From assembly GCF_002954405.1 (NCBI RefSeq), contig NZ_MQWC01000004.1:1572301-1636300 (forward strand): a DNA stretch of 64,000 nucleotides. Reading direction: 5' to 3'. A program made the position numbers and the translations under genes. The DNA comes from Salinibacter sp. 10B (GTDB lineage: Bacteria > Bacteroidota > Rhodothermia > Rhodothermales > Salinibacteraceae). Below are positions 1 to 9,789 of this stretch, in pieces (within the stretch, counting starts at the first letter, position 1; the number at the start of each line of letters is the position of its first letter). The notes under the pieces are model-generated. The model saw only the letters and a program-made list of their open reading frames with translations. It was not told where the DNA came from and searched no databases.

Positions 1-1032
1 CCGTGACCAGTCGATCGTGACCGAGCCATAGTTGGGATAGGGATAAATCGTGTCTCCCACGCGGAGGGGATTGGGCAGATTTTTCGCCTGCGGCCACTCC
101 TGGTTCAGGGCACTGGACGTAAAGTCGTACAGCGGATACGGGCCGCCGGTGTAACGAGACAGCTCGCCCCAGTGCACGTCTCCACTCAGAAAGAGAACGC
201 CGCCGGCCCCCGTCTCTTCGATCATCCGAAAGAGACGCGCCCGCTCCAGGGGCATCTGCGACCAGATCTCCCATCCGTGGTCGGGCGAGACCACCTGAAT
301 GCTCGACACGATGAGACGCACCTCGGCGGGCTTCTGGAGCTGCGCCCGCAGCCACTCCCACTGCGCCGCTCCCAGCATCGTCGCGTCGGGATCGCGGTTG
401 GGCGCGTATGGCCCAAACCCACGCTCCTCGGCCTCCTCACTGAGCTCGACCGTCTCGAAGCGGTCCCGGAAGTACCGCGTATCGAGCAGAATTATCTGCA
501 CACGTTTGCCGGGTGGACCGTAGCGATGAGCCCCATACACACCGGGTCGCTGGCGACGCGGCGAGTCCTCCGGCACGTCGAAGAAGTCCAGAAAGATCTC
601 TTCGGAGGTCTCTTTCTGTTCGTACCAGCCGCCCATGTCGTTAGCCCCGAAGTCGTGGTCGTCCCACGTGGCAAGGATCGGGGTCGTTTGCCGTAACTTC
701 TGGTAGCCCGGCTTGGCCGCCAGCCGGCTGTACTCGTGGCGGAGGGTGTCCATGTTTGCGGTATCCCCATAAATGTTGTCCCCTCCAAAGATGAAGAGGT
801 CGGGATCCTCCGCGAGAATGGGCGTCCAGATGGGCTGCGGCCGGTCCTGCACCGCACACGAGCCAAACACGATGCGCTGGAGAGGCTCGTCGGACGAAAC
901 GGTGGGCCGTGCCTCCTGCGCCTGTGCCGGTACGACGGCAATCGTCAAAAGGAGAATCGAGAGAACAATGACCGACGCCCCGCCTCCACGAGGAAGCGGG
1001 GCGCCGGGTGTCGGAATCGAATCAGCGATCAT
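1..1032 (-). CDS. PhoD-like alkaline phosphatase/phosphodiesterase, C-terminus beyond window
   Basis: The first 344 codons are present and the 3' end lies outside the window. From the ATG at 1032 the product has a hydrophobic export segment (residues about 20-38, ending AQAQ) and then the metal-binding blocks of PhoD-type metallophosphatases: FGSC near 55, GGDNIYGD at 83-90, WDDHDFGAND from 123 and SGDVHW with Asp285 and His287. PhoD-family enzymes hydrolyse phosphomonoesters or diesters outside the cytoplasm using Ca/Fe ions. The gene starts 42 bp after the susD stop, so it is probably the last gene of a susC-susD-phosphatase operon. This suggests that the imported substrate carries phosphate, which is inference. 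The family call is firm; exact substrate is unknown. Confidence 0.87.
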   Translation of the reverse strand, partial: MIADSIPTPGAPLPRGGGASVIVLSILLLTIAVVPAQAQEARPTVSSDEPLQRIVFGSCAVQDRPQPIWTPILAEDPDLFIFGGDNIYGDTANMDTLRHEYSRLAAKPGYQKLRQTTPILATWDDHDFGANDMGGWYEQKETSEEIFLDFFDVPEDSPRRQRPGVYGAHRYGPPGKRVQIILLDTRYFRDRFETVELSEEAEERGFGPYAPNRDPDATMLGAAQWEWLRAQLQKPAEVRLIVSSIQVVSPDHGWEIWSQMPLERARLFRMIEETGAGGVLFLSGDVHWGELSRYTGGPYPLYDFTSSALNQEWPQAKNLPNPLRVGDTIYPYPNYGSVTIDWSR

Positions 1033-1074
1033 TATGCAATGGGAATGAGAAACAACCAGTGACGGGACAAGCCC

Positions 1075-2580
1075 CTACTCAAGAAGCCACATCTCCGTGT
1101 TGATGGTATTGGGCCCCTGGCGTTCCACCGCCTCCCGGTAATTTTCTGCATTGAGCGACTGCTCGCTCTCGGGGTACCGGAAGCGGACGGGAATCTGATC
1201 CTGATTCACGTTCTGGGCCGACGGGTCGATGTCCGGCGTGCCGGTGCGGCGCCAGTTGAACCACCCTTCCATCCCGGTGTAGAAGAGCGCGATCCACTTC
1301 TGCGTGTTGATCTGCTCCAGGGCCCGCGTCTGGTCGTTGGTGGCATACGCCACTCCGGACTGGCTAAGATAGCCACTGGGCACGGACTGGCCGTACTGCT
1401 TCATCGACGCCTCGATGCCTTTCTCATAGAGCGACTGTGCATCGCCGCTGGTCCAACCCCGCTCGGCCGCCTCGGCCTTCAGGAAGAGCACCTCGGCATG
1501 GGTCATGATGAGCCCCTTCGCGGCGTTCGGCGACTCGAAGTAGCGGGTGGTGTTGAGGCTCGACTGAAATCCTCGTCCCCCGTTGTACTCGTTGGACTCA
1601 CTGTCGCTGAGGCCGTTCGGGACCCCGACGTACGTGTCGAGCGAGTCCGGCAGGTCGGCAAACACCGACAGGCGCGGGTCGTCGAACTGCTTCAGCGTTT
1701 CCGTGAAGGTCTGGCTCATACGGTACGTGCGGAACGTACCGACGCGCGACGTGTGGCGGGGCCACTCGTTCGGGCGCGAGGTCTGGTACTCCAGCGCCGC
1801 GTTGTCGACGTTGTCCTCAAACACCGGGTACTCCGACGGATTATTGACGATCGTGCGGAACTGCTCCTGCACGTTCACGCCGTCGATGGCCCCCTGCTTC
1901 TCCGAAAGCCGCATCAGAAGGCGGAGGCGCAGCGAATTGGCGAGCTTCTTCCACTTCATCACGTCGCCGCCGTACAGGATGTCGCCCTGAAGGGACTGCC
2001 CATCTCCGGGCTGAAGCAGGTCGTTGGCCTCTTCCAGGTTGGTAAGGAGGCTGTCGTACACCACCGATTGTCGGTTGTACACGGGCGTCGCTTCGCCCTC
2101 CGGCACCTGGTTGACCTCGCTATACGGAATGTCGCCGTACGCATCGGTGAGCATCGAGAAGATCCACGACTTCAGGACGAGCCCAGCCCCTTCGTACGCC
2201 GGGGTATTGCGCTCTTTGGCCACCGTCATCAGGGCGTCCACACTCCGAAGATCGTCGTAGAGGGGACCCCAATACCCGACCCCCGCCCAATTGTACCGGT
2301 CAATCTCGGTCGCGAACGACACCTTCGAGGCGTACTGGAGCACGAGATTGCCCGTCGTGTGGGCAGTGTTGACGGACGTGTTCACCGAGCTGCGGATGAT
2401 GTTCGGCAGCAGGAGGTCCGGCGAGACGGCCTTCGGCTCATTCGGATTGGTATTCACGGTCTCGAAGCGGGAGTCGCACCCCATCGCAAAGACCAGCACC
2501 GCAAGGGTGGTGGCCACGGCGAAGAGGCCCGTGCGAAACCGAAGAGAACGAAGCGAAAAGGAGGTTGAAGGTATAAACAT
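1075..2580 (-). CDS. SusD/RagB-like nutrient-binding outer-membrane lipoprotein
   Basis: A 501-residue lipoprotein with a hydrophobic N-terminus and a lipobox ending at Cys35 (FAMGC). The text after the lipid anchor (NTNPNEP, then a helical region with LTDAYGDIPYSE) is typical of the SusD-like_2 branch. SusD proteins sit on the cell surface and form the lid of a SusC channel, capturing glycans, peptides or other oligomers for TonB-powered import. The gene begins 53 bp after the susC stop and is followed closely by a PhoD-like phosphatase, so the three are probably co-transcribed. The ATG at 2580 is chosen because it gives a complete lipoprotein signal. Substrate cannot be read from the sequence. 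Confidence 0.93.
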   Translation of the reverse strand: MFIPSTSFSLRSLRFRTGLFAVATTLAVLVFAMGCDSRFETVNTNPNEPKAVSPDLLLPNIIRSSVNTSVNTAHTTGNLVLQYASKVSFATEIDRYNWAGVGYWGPLYDDLRSVDALMTVAKERNTPAYEGAGLVLKSWIFSMLTDAYGDIPYSEVNQVPEGEATPVYNRQSVVYDSLLTNLEEANDLLQPGDGQSLQGDILYGGDVMKWKKLANSLRLRLLMRLSEKQGAIDGVNVQEQFRTIVNNPSEYPVFEDNVDNAALEYQTSRPNEWPRHTSRVGTFRTYRMSQTFTETLKQFDDPRLSVFADLPDSLDTYVGVPNGLSDSESNEYNGGRGFQSSLNTTRYFESPNAAKGLIMTHAEVLFLKAEAAERGWTSGDAQSLYEKGIEASMKQYGQSVPSGYLSQSGVAYATNDQTRALEQINTQKWIALFYTGMEGWFNWRRTGTPDIDPSAQNVNQDQIPVRFRYPESEQSLNAENYREAVERQGPNTINTEMWLLE

Positions 2581-2633
2581 ACGTATCAGTAACTGCAGGC
2601 AAGAGGGGACTCAGAAAGCGAGCGGGGGTTGGG

Positions 2634-5600
2634 TTAGAAGTCCAGCCGCAGGTTCATGCCGAAGCTGCGCGTAGACGGCAGCTGCTGCACCTCAAAGCCC
2701 GGCGTGCGCTGGGCCCCGTTGACCATGGTCGTCTCGGGGTCGATGTGCGGCACGTCGGTCCAGAGGAAGAGATTGCGGCCGACCAGCGAGACCCCGATGT
2801 TCTGGATTCCCGTCTCGCCCAACCAGGACGGCGTGAAGTTGTACTTCAGCGTCATCTCGCGGAGCTTCACGTAGGACGCGTCGAACGAGTTTGCCTCGAC
2901 GTTCGGCCGGGCGTAGTAGCTGCGAAGCCACGTGACGTACTGGGCCGATTCTGTATTCTCCGAGTAGGTGCCGTCCGCGTTCTGCACCACCCCGTCGCCC
3001 GTCACGGTCTCGCCCCGGCAGCAGGTGGTCCCTTCGAGGGTCCCGCCCTCAATGCCGGTAGCGTGGGTGTTGGAGTAGATGAGACCGCCCTGTCGCACGT
3101 CGAAGAGGACGTTGAGATTCAGGTTGTTGTAGCTGAGCGTGGTCCCAATGCCGCCCTGCCAGTCGTGGTTGTAGTTCCCCACCTTCTGCACCTCGTCGGT
3201 CAGCTGCGGCAGCCCGTCCTCGTAAATGATCTCACCGGTGTGCGGGCTGTTCGGGTCTTCGACGCGATCAAAGACGCGGCCGTAGATGTCGCCCATGCGA
3301 CCGCCTTCCCGCGCCTGCACGGACCCGCCGAACGGGCCTTCGCCGAGCACAAACGTGTCGATGCCTTCTGCCAGCTCGACGATCGTGCTCCGGTTGCGCG
3401 CCCAGTTTAGGGAGACGTCCCATCCGAAGCCGCCGATGTTCTCGATCGGCGTCAGCTCCAGGCGCGTCTCCACGCCGGCGTTGCGCACCTCTCCTGCGTT
3501 CAGGAGACGCGTATCATAGCTGGTAGAGCTGGCCAGCGGCACTCGGAGAATCTGATTGCGCGTGCTGCTGCGGTAGTACGTCGCATCGAGCTGGACTCGT
3601 CCCTCGAAGAACCGAAGGTTGGTTCCGACCTCGTAGGAGGACGTAATCTCCGGCTGGAGGTCCGGGTTGGCCAGATCCGACTCCGCAACCACATTCGCCG
3701 TGCTTCCCCACGTCGGCTGAAAGGTATACGTATTGGTGAGGCGGTAGGGCTCCGTGTCGTTTCCGACCTGTGCCCAGCTGGCCCGCACCTTCGCAAAGGA
3801 GAGCGGCAGTGCGTCCGGCACCTCGAACAGATCCGTCGCAATCACACTCAGCGACGCCGACGGGTAGAAGTAGGAATTATTGTCGGACGGCAGGGTGCTC
3901 GACCAGTCGTTGCGGGCCGTCAGGTCGAGAAACACCATGTCTTCGTAGCTGATCGTGCTGGACCCAAAGACCCCGAGGATTTCCTCCTCCTGATTGAATT
4001 CGCTGGTCTGGGGCGACGAGCGAGCATTGCCGATGTTGTAGACGCCCGGCACGCTGAGGGCCTGTGCCGTCAGCTCCACGTTGCGGCGCGTTTGTCGCAT
4101 AAAGTTGGCGCCCACCGACGGCTCCACCGTGAAGGCCCCGAGCTCGCGGGTGTAGTTGAGCAGCACATTGGAGTTCCACTCCAGGAAGTTGCGGTCGGTC
4201 TCCTGCATCCATCCGTTCGGCGCCGTGATGGTGCTGAAGGCCTTCCGCTGCTTGGTGAACTCGTCACTGTAGTCAAGACCGGTGCGGGCCCGCAGGTCAA
4301 GGTTCTCCGTGAAGTCGTAGCGCGCCGTCACGCCGCCGTACAGGCGATCCCGATCCAGACTGTTGGTGTTTTCGTTGACCTGGAAGTAGGGATTGTTCGT
4401 CCAGTTCAGGTCGTAGTGCGCCTGCTGGATGCCCTCCTGTCCTTCCCGCCAGTAGTCGCGAAGTCGGTCCATTTCAACGTCCCGTGCGCCCCACGTGAAG
4501 TAGTACATGATCGACTCCGATCCGTACCCGGAGGTCGGGAGATTGTCGCTGGTCGACTTTGCAAAGTTGGCGTTGGCATCCACCGTCAGGTCCTCGGTGA
4601 TGTCGTAGCTGGCATTGATCGCCGCACTGGTCCGGTCAAGGTCCGTGTTCGGCACAATGCCCGAGCGGTCGCTCCGCGAAAGAGAGGCCCGAAATGAGCC
4701 CTGTTCATTTCCGCCCCGGACGGCCACATTGGTCGTGACGTTCATGCCCGTGTTGAAGAAGTTTCGGACGTTGTTCGGCGCGGAGTCCATCGGCGCCATT
4801 CCACGACGGAACTGGTTCCGCTCAATGCCTTCATCGAGGGGTACGCCCCAGTTCCAGCCCGGAGCACCCGTGCCGTCCACGTAGCTGAATTCGTTGCCGT
4901 TGCCGTAGCTGTACTCGTTCTGGTAGTCCGGCAGTCGCAGCACGCGGTCGGCCATCACCCTCGTGCTCACCGTGGCCCCAATGCCGTCCGTCTCGGAGCC
5001 GTCCTTCGTCTCAATCAGAATGACCCCGTTGGCGGCGCGAGAACCGTAGAGGGCAGCGGCACTCGGCCCCTTCAGCACGCTCATTTCCGCGATGTCGCTC
5101 GGGTTGATCTGGCTCAGACCATTGCCGAAGTCGACCTGGGTGGTCTGAGCGTCGGTGGCCTGCGTGTTTGGCGTATTGTCGATCGGAACCCCGTTCACGA
5201 CGATCAGGGGCCGCCCCGATCCGGTGAGCGAGGACTCTCCGCGAATCGTCACGCGCGGCGAGCTGGCGAGACCGGCCGAGCCCCCAACAACGTTGAGGCC
5301 CGCCACCGTTCCGGAGAGACTGTTCATGACGTTCGTCTCCTGGGCGTCGGCAAGCTCCTGACCCGAGACCCGATCGACGGAGTAACCGAGCGATCGCTCC
5401 TCCCGATCGACCCCGAGCGCCGTCACCACCATCTCATCGAGCCCCACTGCGCCGGAGGTGAGTGTGAAGTCGACGGTGCGCGTCTCTCCGGCCTCCAGTT
5501 GAATGGTACGAGAGGCGTTCTGGTAGCCGACGAACGAAACGACGACCGTGTGCTGCCCCGGCGACACGGCGGTAATCTCGTAGCTTCCGCTTGCATCCGT

Positions 5601-5786
5601 CGAGACCCCTTTATCAAGGCCGCGGATGCGAACATTCGCCCCTGGAAGCGTCGCCCCCGACGTGTCCGTGACAACGCCACGGACCGTGGCCGGCGCCGAC
5701 TCTTGCTGGGCATGTGTGGGCGGCACAAGTACGAGCGCCCAGAGCAGGCTGAATAAGGCAAATGCGAATTGTGACAATCGAGTCAT
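2634..5786 (-). CDS. SusC/RagA-type TonB-linked outer-membrane transporter
   Basis: About 1050 residues. The ATG at 5786 is preferred over an upstream in-frame ATG at 5828 because it starts directly with a signal peptide (MTRLSQFAF, ending THAQQ). After it come a carboxypeptidase-regulatory-like beta-sandwich (about 30-110; GVVTDTSGATLPGANV), a TonB-box-like stretch (DEMVVTALGV), a plug domain with the SusC hallmark GSRAANGVILIETK, and a long TonB-receptor beta-barrel ending in an aromatic residue (RLDF). It is the channel partner of the SusD protein immediately downstream. Import through it is driven by TonB-ExbBD, which is not in this window. Length and domain order are normal for the family. 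Confidence 0.95.
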   Translation of the reverse strand: MTRLSQFAFALFSLLWALVLVPPTHAQQESAPATVRGVVTDTSGATLPGANVRIRGLDKGVSTDASGSYEITAVSPGQHTVVVSFVGYQNASRTIQLEAGETRTVDFTLTSGAVGLDEMVVTALGVDREERSLGYSVDRVSGQELADAQETNVMNSLSGTVAGLNVVGGSAGLASSPRVTIRGESSLTGSGRPLIVVNGVPIDNTPNTQATDAQTTQVDFGNGLSQINPSDIAEMSVLKGPSAAALYGSRAANGVILIETKDGSETDGIGATVSTRVMADRVLRLPDYQNEYSYGNGNEFSYVDGTGAPGWNWGVPLDEGIERNQFRRGMAPMDSAPNNVRNFFNTGMNVTTNVAVRGGNEQGSFRASLSRSDRSGIVPNTDLDRTSAAINASYDITEDLTVDANANFAKSTSDNLPTSGYGSESIMYYFTWGARDVEMDRLRDYWREGQEGIQQAHYDLNWTNNPYFQVNENTNSLDRDRLYGGVTARYDFTENLDLRARTGLDYSDEFTKQRKAFSTITAPNGWMQETDRNFLEWNSNVLLNYTRELGAFTVEPSVGANFMRQTRRNVELTAQALSVPGVYNIGNARSSPQTSEFNQEEEILGVFGSSTISYEDMVFLDLTARNDWSSTLPSDNNSYFYPSASLSVIATDLFEVPDALPLSFAKVRASWAQVGNDTEPYRLTNTYTFQPTWGSTANVVAESDLANPDLQPEITSSYEVGTNLRFFEGRVQLDATYYRSSTRNQILRVPLASSTSYDTRLLNAGEVRNAGVETRLELTPIENIGGFGWDVSLNWARNRSTIVELAEGIDTFVLGEGPFGGSVQAREGGRMGDIYGRVFDRVEDPNSPHTGEIIYEDGLPQLTDEVQKVGNYNHDWQGGIGTTLSYNNLNLNVLFDVRQGGLIYSNTHATGIEGGTLEGTTCCRGETVTGDGVVQNADGTYSENTESAQYVTWLRSYYARPNVEANSFDASYVKLREMTLKYNFTPSWLGETGIQNIGVSLVGRNLFLWTDVPHIDPETTMVNGAQRTPGFEVQQLPSTRSFGMNLRLDF

Positions 5787-6507
5787 GGAATGACAGACCA
5801 TTTCGAAGATATCGACACCAATAAACAACGGATTGTGCTGAATCCGTTTGTAATAGAAAGGTTATAGAACTAGAGGTTTGTGACTTCGCCAATAATAAAG
5901 TTGAAAGATTTAGCAAGCCCCCGCGATATGCAATTATGGAAAATTATGTAGGGGTCAGAATAGGTGTCCTATACCTTAAAATAATGGTTTATTTATGCCT
6001 CTTTAATAAGGGCGACACATTCTTCGAAGTTAAGACGAATGGGTTGACACTATACTTCTCGCCTCCCTCCTACCCATGCCGAAAAAATCAATCTCTTTTT
6101 CCAAATTCGCCCCTAATGTCGACGCCGCTCCTCCACTCATCGTATATGGATCGCCCCTTGAAAAAACGGGGGCTTCTCCATCAGGGGGCGCCGTCGGCGG
6201 AGGTGTCGCTCCCTCGACGTTGGGCATCGAAGGGCGCGCGCAAAGAGACCTGCAATCGAAGCTCCCTCTGCCGCACAATCGTGAACGCGCGCCCAAACGG
6301 ATCCGCAACGCCTCCGCAACATCTCCGTCACAATGGGGCTGCCCCCACCGCCACCGGGAAACGCCCGCCCGCCCCGGCGGTGTAATTCCTCATGTATGAG
6401 CTGACGCCCCCGGTTTTTACGGGTCACGCAACACGAAATACGCAATACGAGACCCCACCGGCAACGCTCGCTCCAAGCTCCTCCTCACGAAAGCTGCTGT
6501 CCCCCGC
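5787..6507. other. Divergent intergenic region between susC and uvrA
   Basis: About 720 bp without a convincing gene. The part next to susC (5830-6060) is AT-rich and should hold the susC promoter, but I could not fix a clear TTG/TAnnTTTG pair of the Bacteroidota type. A nested hairpin occurs at 6146-6181 (ATGGA pairs with TCCAT, inside it GCCCC with GGGGC, A-rich loop). A repeat-like block shared with 59263-59330 lies at 6426-6448. Short open frames here have no coding character and overlap one another on both strands. Confidence 0.5.
6426..6448. repeat. Copy of a dispersed intergenic motif (ACGAAATACGCAATA core)
   Basis: A 23-base stretch about 60 bp upstream of uvrA contains ACGAAATACGCAATA. 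The same 15-mer, in reverse complement, forms the left arm of the inverted repeat at 59263-59330. With one substitution (ACGCMAYACG) the match extends a further 8 bases. Two copies more than 50 kb apart, both in intergenic DNA, suggest a family of dispersed intergenic repeats. Confidence 0.55.
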
Positions 6508-9500
6508 ATGCCCGAGCACATCACGATCCGCGGTGCGCGCGAGCACAACCTCCAGAACATCGACCTCGACATTCCGCGCAATCGGCTCGTCGTGATCACC
6601 GGGCTGTCGGGGTCCGGCAAGTCGAGCCTTGCGTTCGACACCATCTTTGCCGAGGGGCAGCGGCGCTACATGGAGAGCCTGAGTGCCTACGCCCGCCAGT
6701 TCCTGGAGATGATGGAGCGGCCCGAGATCGACTACATCGACGGCCTCTCCCCCGTCATCTCCATTGAGCAGAAAACCGTAAGTGGCAACCCGCGCTCCAC
6801 CGTCGGTACCGTCACGGAGGTGTACGACTTCCTGCGCCTGCTCTACGCCCGCGCCGCCACGGCGTACTCCTACGAGACCGGCAACCGGATGCGGCAGCAG
6901 AGCGACGATGAGATCGTGGACGGCATCCTCGACTTTCCCGAGGGCACGCGCCTGCAGATCCTCGCCCCCGTCGTGAAGGCGCGCAAGGGGCATTACCGTG
7001 AGCTCTTCGAGCAAACCTCCGCTCAAGGCTTCGAGCGCTTCCGGGTGGACGGCGAGATGCGCATCTACGAGGAGGGCATGAAGCTGGAGCGCTACGAAAC
7101 GCACGACGTGGAGGTGGTGGTGGACCGGCTCAAGGTGAAGGACGGCATCCGCTCGCGCGTGAGTCAGTCCGTGGAGACCGCGCTGGAGATGGGTGGCGGC
7201 ACGCTCATAGCGAATGTGGTGGACGGCCCCGACGTCGAAACCGGCGACCACCTCTTCAGTCGCCACCTCGTGGACCCCGAGACGGGCCTCTCCTACGAGG
7301 AGCCCTCGCCCAACATGTTCTCGTTCAACACTCCGTACGGCGCGTGCCCCAACTGCGAGGGGTTGGGCACAACGAACGAGATCGACCCGCAGCTCGTCAT
7401 CCCCCATCCTGAGAAGACGATCAATGAAGGGGCCCTCGCACCGCTCGGCAAACCCCGCGACATCTGGATCTTCAACCAACTGGAGGCGGTCGCGGAGGCG
7501 TACGGCTTCGACTTCGACACGCCGATTGAGGACCTGACCGACGAGCAGCGGCGCGTCATCCTCGACGGGGCGGGCGACGAGCAGTTCGACATCACCTACG
7601 GCTATAAGGGCCGCGAGGTGAAGTACAAGCACCGCTTCGGCGGCCTCTACGAGCACATCTGGCACACCTACGAGGAGACGAGCTCCTCCAAGAAACGGCG
7701 ACGGGCGGAGTCGTTCATGCGTGAGATGGACTGTCCCGAGTGCGGCGGGGGGCGCCTCAAACAGGAGAGCCTCCACTACCGCATCGCCGACCAGTCGATC
7801 GCCGACCTGGCGCAGATGGACCTCACCCAGCTGCGCGAGTTCGTGGAGGACGTGCCGTTCGAAACCGAGCGGCAGAAGCGCATCGGCGAACCGATCGTGA
7901 AGGAAGTGCGCGAACGACTCGACTTTCTCGTCGGCGTGGGCGTGGGCTACCTCACGCTCGACCGCCCGGCCCGCACGCTCAGCGGCGGCGAGAGCCAGCG
8001 CATCCGTCTCGCCACACAGGTGGGCACCCAGCTCACCGGCGTCCTCTACGTCCTCGACGAGCCGTCGATCGGCCTGCACCCGCGCGACAACAACCGCCTC
8101 ATCCAGTCCCTAGAGTCGCTGCGGGACCTCGGCAACTCGGTGCTCGTGGTGGAGCACGACCGCGACATGATCGAAGCCGCTGACCACGTGGTCGATCTTG
8201 GCCCCGGTGCCGGCATCCACGGCGGGCACGTCATCACCACCGGCCCGCCCTCCGTGCTGACGGTGGACCCTGCCTCAACGAACGGCCAGGGCAACCCGCA
8301 GGCCCGTTCCGCCGGAACGGCCAATGGAAAAAATACCGAAGCGGGCGATATCGTCATCGAGGACAACGGCGTCGCCCGCGAACAGGTGGCCGAGCGCGCC
8401 GCCGCTTACGACAGCGCGCACTACGACTTCAAGAGCCTGACGGCGGCCTACCTCCAGGGCAAACGCGTCATTCCTCTTCCCAAGAAGCGTCGCGAAGGCA
8501 CGGGGGATTCCATCACCCTGACGGGCGCCACGGGGCACAACCTGAAGGGACAGGAGGTCGACTTTCCGCTTGGCAAATTCATCTGCGTGACGGGCGTCAG
8601 CGGCTCCGGCAAGTCGACGCTCGTGAACCAGACCCTCTTCCCCATCCTCCACCGCGAATACCACGACGCGAAGACGGTGCCCCTTTCCTACGATAGCGTG
8701 GAGGGCCTCGACAACGCCGACAAGGTGATCGAGATCGACCAGCAGCCCATCGGCCGCACGCCGCGCTCCAACGCGGCCACGTACACGAAGCTGATGGATT
8801 ACCTGCGCGACCTCTTCGCCAAGCTGCCGGAGGCAGAGATCCGCGGCTACGACAAGAGCCGCTTCAGCTTCAACACCGATCCCGGCCGCTGCGAGAAGTG
8901 CGGCGGCACCGGCACGGTAACCCTCGAAATGAATTTCCTGCCGGACGTGGACGTCACGTGCGACGAGTGCGACGGCAAGCGCTACGGTCCCGAGACGCTG
9001 GAGGTGGAGTACAAGGGCAAGAATATCGCCGAGGTGCTGGACCTGACCGTCGCGGAGGCGCTCGACTTCTTCGAGAACCAGCCGCGCCTCCTGCGCACGC
9101 TCAAGACGCTCGACGCGGTGGGCCTGGGCTACCTCACGCTCGGCCAGCCGTCCACCACCCTGAGTGGAGGCGAGGCGCAGCGCGTCAAACTGTCCAAGGA
9201 GCTCTCCCGCCCCGGCACGGGCGACACGATCTACATCCTCGACGAGCCGACGACCGGCATGCACTTCGAGGACGTGCGGCACCTGCTCAACGTCCTGCAC
9301 GGCCTGGTGGACGAGGGCAACACGGTGATCGTCATCGAGCACAACATGGACATCATCAAGCAGGCCGATCACCTCATTGACCTCGGCCCGGAGGGCGGGC
9401 GCGAGGGCGGCGAGATTCTGTTTGAGGGGACGCCGGAAGCCCTGGCAGCGGCCGACACGCACACGTCCCACTTCCTGCAGGAGGAACTGGAGCGCACGCA

Positions 9501-9570
9501 ACAGGCACAGGACGCAGGCGGTGAGATCGCGGCGGTAGGAGCTACAAGCGAGGCGGAGGTAACAACCTGA
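6508..9570 (+). CDS. uvrA: Excinuclease ABC subunit A
   Basis: A 1020-residue UvrA, the damage-sensing dimeric ATPase of nucleotide excision repair. Walker A motifs lie at residues 32-39 (GLSGSGKS) and 696-703 (GVSGSGKS), with two ABC signatures (LSGGESQRIRLA and LSGGEAQRVKLS) and Walker B stretches ending DEPSIGL and DEPTTGM. The C-terminal zinc module is intact (CEKC at 795-798, CDEC at 818-821), as is the central CPEC. The first zinc module is incomplete: CPNC at 280-283 is present, but the expected preceding CxxC is replaced by a VDPETG-type stretch. A Gly/Asn/Ala-rich insertion near residues 590-620 and a long C-terminal tail explain the extra length over the usual 940. It is convergent with the small gene at 9577. 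Confidence 0.97.
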   Translation: MPEHITIRGAREHNLQNIDLDIPRNRLVVITGLSGSGKSSLAFDTIFAEGQRRYMESLSAYARQFLEMMERPEIDYIDGLSPVISIEQKTVSGNPRSTVGTVTEVYDFLRLLYARAATAYSYETGNRMRQQSDDEIVDGILDFPEGTRLQILAPVVKARKGHYRELFEQTSAQGFERFRVDGEMRIYEEGMKLERYETHDVEVVVDRLKVKDGIRSRVSQSVETALEMGGGTLIANVVDGPDVETGDHLFSRHLVDPETGLSYEEPSPNMFSFNTPYGACPNCEGLGTTNEIDPQLVIPHPEKTINEGALAPLGKPRDIWIFNQLEAVAEAYGFDFDTPIEDLTDEQRRVILDGAGDEQFDITYGYKGREVKYKHRFGGLYEHIWHTYEETSSSKKRRRAESFMREMDCPECGGGRLKQESLHYRIADQSIADLAQMDLTQLREFVEDVPFETERQKRIGEPIVKEVRERLDFLVGVGVGYLTLDRPARTLSGGESQRIRLATQVGTQLTGVLYVLDEPSIGLHPRDNNRLIQSLESLRDLGNSVLVVEHDRDMIEAADHVVDLGPGAGIHGGHVITTGPPSVLTVDPASTNGQGNPQARSAGTANGKNTEAGDIVIEDNGVAREQVAERAAAYDSAHYDFKSLTAAYLQGKRVIPLPKKRREGTGDSITLTGATGHNLKGQEVDFPLGKFICVTGVSGSGKSTLVNQTLFPILHREYHDAKTVPLSYDSVEGLDNADKVIEIDQQPIGRTPRSNAATYTKLMDYLRDLFAKLPEAEIRGYDKSRFSFNTDPGRCEKCGGTGTVTLEMNFLPDVDVTCDECDGKRYGPETLEVEYKGKNIAEVLDLTVAEALDFFENQPRLLRTLKTLDAVGLGYLTLGQPSTTLSGGEAQRVKLSKELSRPGTGDTIYILDEPTTGMHFEDVRHLLNVLHGLVDEGNTVIVIEHNMDIIKQADHLIDLGPEGGREGGEILFEGTPEALAAADTHTSHFLQEELERTQQAQDAGGEIAAVGATSEAEVTT

Positions 9571-9576
9571 ACGTGT

Positions 9577-9789
9577 CTACTCGCTCTGCGAGACTTCCTG
9601 TTGGGCTGCAGCATATCCTTCCTGGAAGCCCCGTTGAAAGTCGTCAAGCATGTCGGGCCCGGCCACAAACAGGGACACCGCGATTCCAATCCCGCCAATC
9701 AGGGCCCCTGCTTTCCCCCATTGTTCGTCCCTCTTAACGATCCCAAGGATCAGCAAAGCAAGTCCGGCAAAGAGCACTACGGTCCACAT
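9577..9789 (-). CDS. Small membrane protein of unknown function
   Basis: A 70-residue product with two hydrophobic segments (about 3-18, LFAGLALLILGIV, and 28-45, ALIGGIGIAVSLFVAG) separated by a short charged loop (KRDEQWGK), followed by an acidic and Gln-rich tail. It would sit in the inner membrane as a hairpin. Its stop codon is 6 bp from the uvrA stop, so the two genes converge with no room for a separate terminator. I do not recognise the family. Conservation of a two-helix hairpin plus a sensible ATG (9789) makes it more likely real than chance, but no function can be assigned. Confidence 0.6.
   Translation of the reverse strand: MWTVVLFAGLALLILGIVKRDEQWGKAGALIGGIGIAVSLFVAGPDMLDDFQRGFQEGYAAAQQEVSQSE

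Noticed and set aside
5878-5935. Bacteroidota-type TTG/TAnnTTTG promoter for susC
   Set aside because: Several half-matches exist (TTGGCG with TATAACC about 20 bases on), but none fits both boxes and spacing well enough to call.
5936-6385. 149-codon frame in the susC-uvrA gap
   Set aside because: Composition changes abruptly along its length, and other frames are equally open on both strands, as expected for non-coding GC-rich DNA.
6424-8079. 551-codon frame on the minus strand
   Set aside because: It is antisense to uvrA, whose motifs are unmistakable.
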